From: Verrucomicrobiota bacterium
GTDB taxonomy: Bacteria; Verrucomicrobiota; Verrucomicrobiia; Opitutales; Opitutaceae
Assembly (NCBI GenBank): GCA_023386835.1
Contig: JAEWIY010000139.1
Span: forward strand, 1-10,785
DNA: 10,785 nt
Direction: 5' to 3'
Below the pieces are notes generated by a model. That model had not been told where the DNA came from and ran no database searches. It worked only from the letters and a program-made list of their open reading frames with translations. The position numbers and the translations under genes are program-made. Below are positions 6,969 to 10,785 of this stretch, one piece after another (position 1 is the stretch's first letter; every line of letters begins with the position of its first letter).

Positions 6969-6975
6969 ACAGACC

Positions 6976-7422
6976 ATGAGAATCGTACGTTATACTCAAC
7001 CCGCTCGCAGCCTCTCACCGTTTACGACCTTTGATCGTAGCCCTTTGGGGGGACTCGAGTCCGAAATCGATCGTTTGTTTGACATCGCGCTGAACGACTT
7101 CGCCGGCTCGACCGCCGTGGATCGTTTCCCGGTCGACCTGTATGAAGACGAGGCCAGCGCCTATGTGCGCGCCGACCTGCCGGGCGTGAACCGTGAGGAC
7201 ATCAATGTCGAGGTCGTCGATGGGTACCTGACCATCGAGGCGACCCGAAAGACCAAGGAAGGCGACTCGGAGGAGTCCTTCCGCTTCAGCCGCTCCGTCA
7301 GCCTGCCGGACACCGTGCGCGCAGACGGTATCAGCGCGACCTACGAAAATGGCGTTCTGAGCGTGACGCTGCCGAAGCGCGAAGAGGCCAAGCCGCGGAA
7401 GATCTCGGTCGCGGTCAAGTAA
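6976..7422 (+). CDS. Small heat shock protein, Hsp20/alpha-crystallin family (first of pair)
   Basis: This 148-residue cytosolic holdase chaperone should bind unfolding proteins without ATP and pass them to ClpB and DnaK for refolding. The N-terminal arm (1-50) is short, with FDRSPLGGLESEIDRLFD typical of bacterial class A Hsp20. The alpha-crystallin domain spans about 52-136: PVDLYEDEASAYVRADLPGV, then INVEVVDGYLTIEA, RFSRSVSLPD, and the signature ATYENGVLSVTLPK (121-134). The C-terminal tail EEAKPRKISVAVK holds an I-x-V motif (Ile143-Val145) that docks onto neighbouring subunits in the family. The ATG has a strong GGAGG 7 nt upstream. The second hsp20 starts 42 bp after the TAA, so the two are probably co-transcribed. 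Heat induction is likely but not shown by a recognised operator. The family is certain. Confidence 0.96.
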   Translation: MRIVRYTQPARSLSPFTTFDRSPLGGLESEIDRLFDIALNDFAGSTAVDRFPVDLYEDEASAYVRADLPGVNREDINVEVVDGYLTIEATRKTKEGDSEESFRFSRSVSLPDTVRADGISATYENGVLSVTLPKREEAKPRKISVAVK

Positions 7423-7450
7423 CACCAAATCGAATACGATAGACGACTAC

Positions 7451-7457
7451 AAAGGAG
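7451..7457 (+). promoter_or_regulatory. Ribosome-binding site of the second hsp20 gene
   Basis: AAAGGAG lies 7 nt before the ATG at 7465, giving the second gene its own strong initiation site. The spacing matches that of the first hsp20 gene, which suggests both are translated at a high rate. Confidence 0.8.
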
Positions 7458-7464
7458 ACCAACC

Positions 7465-7863
7465 ATGAATCTCTTCACTTCCCTGATCCCGGCGTTCACC
7501 CGCACGCCCGTTCGCCGCGACAACGGCACCGACCTCGGTCCGACCGTTCGACCGTTCTACCAAGTCAAGGAGACTGATGAAGCCTACGGCTTGATCGTGC
7601 AGCTTCCTGGCGTGGCCAAGGACGGACTCGAAATCACGGCTGAGGAGTCGACGCTGCGCATCGTGGGTCGACGCGCCTGGAAACGCCCGGAGGGCTGGAC
7701 GGCCCTGTATCGGGAATCCAGCGACGCGGCTTATGAGCTCGTGCTCGACCACGACAACGTGATCGACCTCGACAAGGTGCACGCGGAGCTGCGCGACGGC
7801 GTGCTGCGCCTGAGCCTGCCCAAGGCGGAGGCCATCAAGCCCCGCAAGATCGCGGTCGCGTAA
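7465..7863 (+). CDS. Small heat shock protein, Hsp20/alpha-crystallin family (second of pair)
   Basis: This 132-residue protein is a second, diverged Hsp20. The N-terminal arm is very short (1-28, MNLFTSLIPAFTRTPVRR). The alpha-crystallin domain covers about 29-121: RPFYQVKETDEAYGLIVQLPGV (29-50), GLEITAEESTLRIVGRR, the YELVLDHDNVIDLDKVHAELRDGVL stretch, and RLSLPK (115-120). Its tail, EAIKPRKIAVA, shares KPRKI-x-V with the first Hsp20 and keeps the I-x-V docking motif (Ile129, Val131). Outside the tail and domain signatures the two proteins differ clearly, so this is an old duplication, not a recent copy. A mixed oligomer is possible through the shared tail. Tryptophans at 72 and 78 fall in the loop region that mediates dimer exchange in bacterial Hsp20s. 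The gene ends 19 bp before a hairpin and 55 bp before a likely terminator. Confidence 0.95.
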   Translation: MNLFTSLIPAFTRTPVRRDNGTDLGPTVRPFYQVKETDEAYGLIVQLPGVAKDGLEITAEESTLRIVGRRAWKRPEGWTALYRESSDAAYELVLDHDNVIDLDKVHAELRDGVLRLSLPKAEAIKPRKIAVA

Positions 7864-7882
7864 GCGGCCACGGAGACGAGTT

Positions 7883-7904
7883 CGGTCCGAGTGACTTCGG
7901 ACCG
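7883..7904 (+). other. Perfect 8-bp stem hairpin after the hsp20 pair
   Basis: CGGTCCGA (7883-7890) pairs perfectly with TCGGACCG (7897-7904) around the six-base loop GTGACT. The sequence after it (GTGTTAGCC) has no T-run, so alone it is not an intrinsic terminator. It sits 19 bp after the second hsp20 stop and 14 bp before the likely terminator. It may protect the 3' end of the mRNA, which is inference. Confidence 0.55.
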
Positions 7905-7918
7905 GTGTTAGCCAAAAC

Positions 7919-7957
7919 GGCGCCGGCGCCCCAAGTGGGTCCGGCGCCTTTACTTTG
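7919..7957. terminator. Likely bidirectional intrinsic terminator between hsp20 and the MBL-fold lipoprotein gene
   Basis: GGCGCCGG (7919-7926) pairs perfectly with CCGGCGCC (7941-7948) around a 14-nt loop. On the plus strand it is followed by TTTACTTTG, a T-rich tail for the hsp20 transcript. On the minus strand it is followed by CGTTTTGGC (the complement of the AAAA at 7914-7917), which could end transcripts from the convergent lipoprotein gene, whose stop lies about 88 bp away. Position between convergent genes supports a shared terminator. Confidence 0.75.
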
Positions 7958-8036
7958 TTCGAGCGCCCGGAATTTCGGTCGAGAGGTGGACGGATGTTCT
8001 GTCGAGCAGTCGATTCCGGCCAGCCGTACGCTGCGC

Positions 8037-8909
8037 CTAGGACGCAGTCGCCAAGAGGCGCAGCGTCTGGTGCAGGAGATCCCGCCCGCCTGGTACGCCT
8101 TCGTACGGCACAATCACCGTGGCGTCGGGGAAGCGCTGCAGCACCCGACGAATCGCAGCCGCCCACGCCTGGCGTTCACTTTCATTCAGCTCGACCAAGG
8201 TTCCTTCGGAAGCGGAAGCGACACATTGCGTGAAGAGCATCCGGGAACTGCGGAGCCACACCGCCGCGGCGTGCGTGCGGTGTTCCAAACCCGGATAGTA
8301 CAACTCCAACGTGCCGAGTCGGACCGACCCCCCAGGCGCCAAGTCGCCGAGACTCGTCGGGCGCGGCCCACCGAGTTCAGCGATCCGTGCGCCGGTGGTC
8401 GCGAGCGCCACGACCGGAATTCCGCGCTCCTTTAGCACCCGCGCTCCCGGAATGCGTGCTGGATCCGCCTGCGTCAGCACCGCGCGTTCGATTGACTGGC
8501 CCAGCTCACGTTCAGACCATTCAAGCAGTTGCTGGGTCGCCTCGCCCGACATCGGTGGATCCACCAGCACCAGCCTGGCGCCCTCGAGGATCAACAGGCC
8601 GTTGCCGGCTGCACCCTCGTCGGGGGACTTGGAGCTGTGCACCCAAACGCCCGGCCGCAAACCGACGATTTCGAGTTGCGCAGCTGCCTTTGGCATCGGC
8701 GCTGGTGCAGGTGCGATGCGAGCGTGCGCCGCCGGAGCGGGAGTATCCGGCGTAGTTTCGGGAGTGAGCGGCGCGGGCTGCTCGGGATCGGCGGTGACGA
8801 CGGGGCTCGATTCCGCGGGTTTCGCCTGCGGCAGTGGAGTGGGCGGGGTGCGGCAGGAAGCCAGCAGCAACAGTCCAAACACAAGCGCGAGGCGACTCAA
8901 CCGGGGCAT
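8037..8909 (-). CDS. Lipoprotein with class B1-like metallo-beta-lactamase fold, zinc ligands mostly lost
   Basis: This 290-residue protein starts with a lipoprotein signal (MPRLSRLALVFGLLLLAS, Cys19), so it should be membrane-anchored. Residues 20-75 are a Pro/Ala-rich tether. From about 80 it aligns by eye with B1 beta-lactamases such as BcII: GVWVHSS, GNGLLILEG-RLVLVDPP, RAVLTQADPARIPGARVLKERGI, TSLGDL, LGTLELYYPGLEH, VWL-SSRMLFTQC and LLHQTLRLL. In BcII the corresponding zinc site is HxHxD plus His, Cys and His. Here the first three are Gln147, Asp149 and Ala151. His210 and Cys229 remain, and the last His is Glu270. A hydrolytic zinc enzyme is therefore unlikely; a binding or regulatory pseudoenzyme is more probable. 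An in-frame ATG at 9008 would add 33 residues before the signal peptide; I prefer 8909 because the lipobox then sits normally. The gene follows cstA by 117 bp (18 bp from the upstream ATG). The role is unknown. Confidence 0.85.
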   Translation of the reverse strand: MPRLSRLALVFGLLLLASCRTPPTPLPQAKPAESSPVVTADPEQPAPLTPETTPDTPAPAAHARIAPAPAPMPKAAAQLEIVGLRPGVWVHSSKSPDEGAAGNGLLILEGARLVLVDPPMSGEATQQLLEWSERELGQSIERAVLTQADPARIPGARVLKERGIPVVALATTGARIAELGGPRPTSLGDLAPGGSVRLGTLELYYPGLEHRTHAAAVWLRSSRMLFTQCVASASEGTLVELNESERQAWAAAIRRVLQRFPDATVIVPYEGVPGGRDLLHQTLRLLATAS

Positions 8910-9026
8910 GACGCCAGTGTGTCGAGACGGTGGCGTCGCGTCACCGGCAAACCGAGCCCGCGGGTGCTGTGGAACCGTAAAAGGGCCGCGCTTCGACGTT
9001 CGCCTCATCCGGAGCCTGCTTGATCG

Positions 9027-10766
9027 TCACGCCGGTATTGGACGCAAGAGTTCCGCCGGCGGGCGCGGGCGCCGCGCCAACAGGACGGCTTCACCGATCA
9101 ACCACACGGCGAGCGCCATCAGCAGGAGGACAACGCCGGCTTCCACGTGCTGAACAGCTGCGGCCGTGCCCGCGCGCAACCGCGCGGTGTGAATCGAGAG
9201 CGTCAGACCGAGGCTCCACAAGGTCATCACGAGCATGAGAATTGCGGGACCGAGGGTCAGCCAGACCATACGCCCGCGCCGCCACATCCACATCGTGAGG
9301 CCGAGCAGCGTGAGTGCCGCCAGGAGCTGGTTGGAGGTGCCAAACAGATTCCAGAAGACGCGCCAAAGCGGAACGCTTTGCCCTGCGATCACGGCGGGAG
9401 GCAGGCTCGCAAGCAGGATCGGACCCGTCAGCGTGAGCCCCGTCGCGATGACGGACTTCCGTGCGCCGGACCACCCGAGCAGTTCCATCAGCACATAACG
9501 GGCAAGCCGGGTGCAGGCGTCCAACGTGTCAAAGATGAAGGTGGCGAAGCAAAGGAGCGCAAACAGGTGCGCGGTCTCGACCGGGATCAGGCTGAAGCTG
9601 GCGTGGTGGATGAAGACCGCGACGCCTTGCGAGAAGATCGCGTCGGGGCGGCCGGTGGGCTGCGCCAGGATCATGACCGCACTCAGGCTGATGCAGGCGA
9701 AGAAGGCCTCCAGCAGCATGCCGCCATAAGCGACGCGTTTGGCGTCTCCTTCACGGTCGAGCTGTTTCGAGGTGGTGCCACTCGCGACGATGGCGTGGAA
9801 CCCGGAGCAAGCGCCGCAAGCGATCGTGATGAACAGGATCGGCAGCAGCGGCGGTACGGCGCCATTGGTGGTGAACCAGTTCGACGGCCCCATGGGCGGC
9901 GCGACGAGGTTGAGTTCGCCGCGCAGTCCGCCAACCACGATCCCCAGCACGCCGGCGACGATCACCACATACAGGAAGTATCCGCCCAAAGCGCCGCGCG
10001 GCTGCATCAAGAGCCACAACGGAACGAGTGCAGCGATGAAGCAGTAGCCAAACAGGAGGTAATTCCAAAGCCGCTGCGGCGGCTGATCGGGGAACCAGGC
10101 CGCCAGGTCCAGCGGCATCCAGGGGCCGGCAAAGATCGCCAGGAAAACGAGAGGGAGAAAAACCAGCTGCGCCCGCGTTTCGCCCCACTTGTAACGGCGC
10201 ATCGTCCATCCCATCACCACCGCCAGCACCAGATAGAGCAGCGAGGACATTGCGACGGCGGGTCCGGGCGCTTCGCCGTCGGCGGATCCGGCTGTTTGGG
10301 CAAACGCACCGGCCGTCACGTCGGCAAAGGCCACAATCACGTAGATCAGCGAGATCCACACGAAGATGAGAAACAGCACGTGCGAACGGCGATTCATGTG
10401 CTGGCGCACCACCTCCGCGATGGACTTCGCGCCGTGGCGGACGGACGCCACCAGCGTCATGAAGTCGTGCACCCCGCCCACTAGAATCGAGCCCACGATG
10501 ATCCAAGCCCACGCCGGCAACCAGCCGAAGTAAGTGGCGGCCAGGATCGGTCCAACGATCGGTCCCGCGGCGGCAATCGCCGAAAAATGCTGCGGCAGCA
10601 GCCAGGACCAGCGGGCGGGCTCGTGATCCATGCCATCCCGCTGGCCGTGGGCGGGCGTGGTGCGTTGGTCATCCAGCCCGACAACACGGGCGAGGAACGG
10701 CGCCATGGCTCGATAAGCCAGCGCGAGCACAACTCCGGACAGCGCGAGGAAAGCAATCAGCAGCAT
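9027..10766 (-). CDS. cstA: Carbon starvation protein CstA family membrane transporter
   Basis: This 579-residue inner-membrane protein belongs to the CstA/BtsT family. In E. coli, CstA takes part in peptide and pyruvate uptake, and BtsT is a pyruvate/H+ symporter. Family signatures in order are TPAH-QRDGMDHEP (37-50), LLPQHFSAIAAAGPIVGPILAA (56-77), GGVHDFMTLVAS-RHGAKSI (97-116), SGFHAIVASGTTSKQLDREGDAKRVAYGGMLLE (321-353), TLDACTRLARYVLMELLG (414-431) and NLFGTSNQLLAALTLLGL (473-490). Many helices span the rest. It is shorter than E. coli CstA (701); shorter members are common in other phyla. The N-terminal helix and PAH motif are placed as in those shorter forms, so it appears complete. 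The ATG follows a run of C with no Shine-Dalgarno site. The upstream promoter lies beyond the window. A lipoprotein gene follows on the same strand. The family is firm; whether it moves pyruvate or peptides is not visible. Confidence 0.95.
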   Translation of the reverse strand: MLLIAFLALSGVVLALAYRAMAPFLARVVGLDDQRTTPAHGQRDGMDHEPARWSWLLPQHFSAIAAAGPIVGPILAATYFGWLPAWAWIIVGSILVGGVHDFMTLVASVRHGAKSIAEVVRQHMNRRSHVLFLIFVWISLIYVIVAFADVTAGAFAQTAGSADGEAPGPAVAMSSLLYLVLAVVMGWTMRRYKWGETRAQLVFLPLVFLAIFAGPWMPLDLAAWFPDQPPQRLWNYLLFGYCFIAALVPLWLLMQPRGALGGYFLYVVIVAGVLGIVVGGLRGELNLVAPPMGPSNWFTTNGAVPPLLPILFITIACGACSGFHAIVASGTTSKQLDREGDAKRVAYGGMLLEAFFACISLSAVMILAQPTGRPDAIFSQGVAVFIHHASFSLIPVETAHLFALLCFATFIFDTLDACTRLARYVLMELLGWSGARKSVIATGLTLTGPILLASLPPAVIAGQSVPLWRVFWNLFGTSNQLLAALTLLGLTMWMWRRGRMVWLTLGPAILMLVMTLWSLGLTLSIHTARLRAGTAAAVQHVEAGVVLLLMALAVWLIGEAVLLARRPRPPAELLRPIPA

Positions 10767-10785
10767 GGGGCGGGGCGGTGGGGGG

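Larger units (their letters stand above)
6607..6975. promoter_or_regulatory. Divergent regulatory region between the aquaporin-like gene and the hsp20 pair
   Basis: No gene is supported in these 369 bp. CIRCE (TTAGCACTC-N9-GAGTGCTAA) is absent, and I see no clear heat-shock sigma promoter. Several inverted repeats are present. CGGCTC (6652-6657) and GAGCCG (6677-6682) form one. CGGTT and AACCG (6750-6763) flank a CGTT loop. A longer bulged hairpin lies at 6806-6834. TTAACC (6876-6881) and GATAAG (6897-6902), 15 bp apart, form a weak promoter-like pair for the hsp20 genes. TATAAG at 6933-6938 has no matching -35 box. An AAGGAGG (6936-6942) precedes the true ribosome-binding site by 28 bp. The promoters are inferred from orientation. 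Confidence 0.55.

Noticed and set aside
6922..6975. Upstream extension of the first Hsp20 from a TTG
   Set aside because: The ATG at 6976 has a strong, well-spaced GGAGG, and the extension encodes the ribosome-site region.
4625..7018. A single 797-residue open frame running from the hsp20 region through to the aminotransferase stop
   Set aside because: Only the last 385 residues resemble a protein family. The upstream part is Arg-rich, overlaps the aquaporin-like gene in another frame and shows no recognisable domain; it is an open shadow frame of GC-rich DNA.
8037..8909. Functional beta-lactamase resistance gene
   Set aside because: The fold is B1-like, but four of six zinc ligands are missing, so beta-lactam hydrolysis is not supported.
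8910..9008. N-terminal extension of the MBL-fold lipoprotein from an ATG at 9008
   Set aside because: It would put 33 charged, Pro-rich residues before a normal lipoprotein signal peptide. AGG near that ATG is a weak argument for it, so it remains possible but less likely.
9147..10484. Long plus-strand open frame opposite cstA
   Set aside because: Highly charged, His/Glu/Gln/Arg-rich composition typical of the reverse complement of a membrane-protein gene; no domain recognised.

Overview
The window is GC-rich bacterial DNA, densely coding. It looks like a free-living Gram-negative: there is a signal peptide on the FKBP isomerase, a lipobox protein and a GspB-like single-pass membrane protein. 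The combination of a proline-rich protein with basic LRLKPR-type repeats, a DusB-like synthase, a tandem Hsp20 pair and a short CstA suggests Verrucomicrobia, perhaps Opitutaceae. That placement is inference from protein style, not from a marker gene. I see no rRNA, tRNA, CRISPR array, insertion sequence or phage gene.

Layout. (1) 66-551 (+) encodes an exported FKBP-type prolyl isomerase. It meets rarD (540-1457, -) tail to tail, with the two stop regions overlapping by 12 bp. (2) A 134-146 bp divergent gap separates rarD from a large proline-rich membrane protein (1592/1604-2917, +). (3) Convergent to that protein is a minus-strand run, read from high to low coordinates: aquaporin-like channel (6606-5983), a 200 bp gap, MalY/PatB aminotransferase (5782-4625), an 11 bp gap, a DUF1648 membrane protein (4613-4125), a 73 bp gap and a DusB-type tRNA dihydrouridine synthase (4051-2945). 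(4) A 369 bp divergent regulatory region leads to two tandem Hsp20 genes (6976-7422 and 7465-7863, +), both with strong Shine-Dalgarno sites. They end in tandem hairpins, the second a likely bidirectional terminator. (5) Convergent to them is a two-gene minus-strand unit: a CstA-family transporter (10766-9027) followed by a lipoprotein with a metallo-beta-lactamase fold (8909-8037).

Most genes are housekeeping or stress functions: periplasmic folding, permease-type transport, sulfur amino-acid metabolism, tRNA modification, proteostasis and carbon-starvation transport. I do not see a clear new multi-gene system. The two most interesting items are single proteins. The lipoprotein downstream of cstA aligns closely by eye with class B1 metallo-beta-lactamases, yet four of six zinc ligands are replaced, which suggests a pseudoenzyme. 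The aquaporin-like channel keeps both NPA motifs but has Val where the selectivity-filter Arg should follow the second NPA, so its pore is predicted to be wide and hydrophobic.
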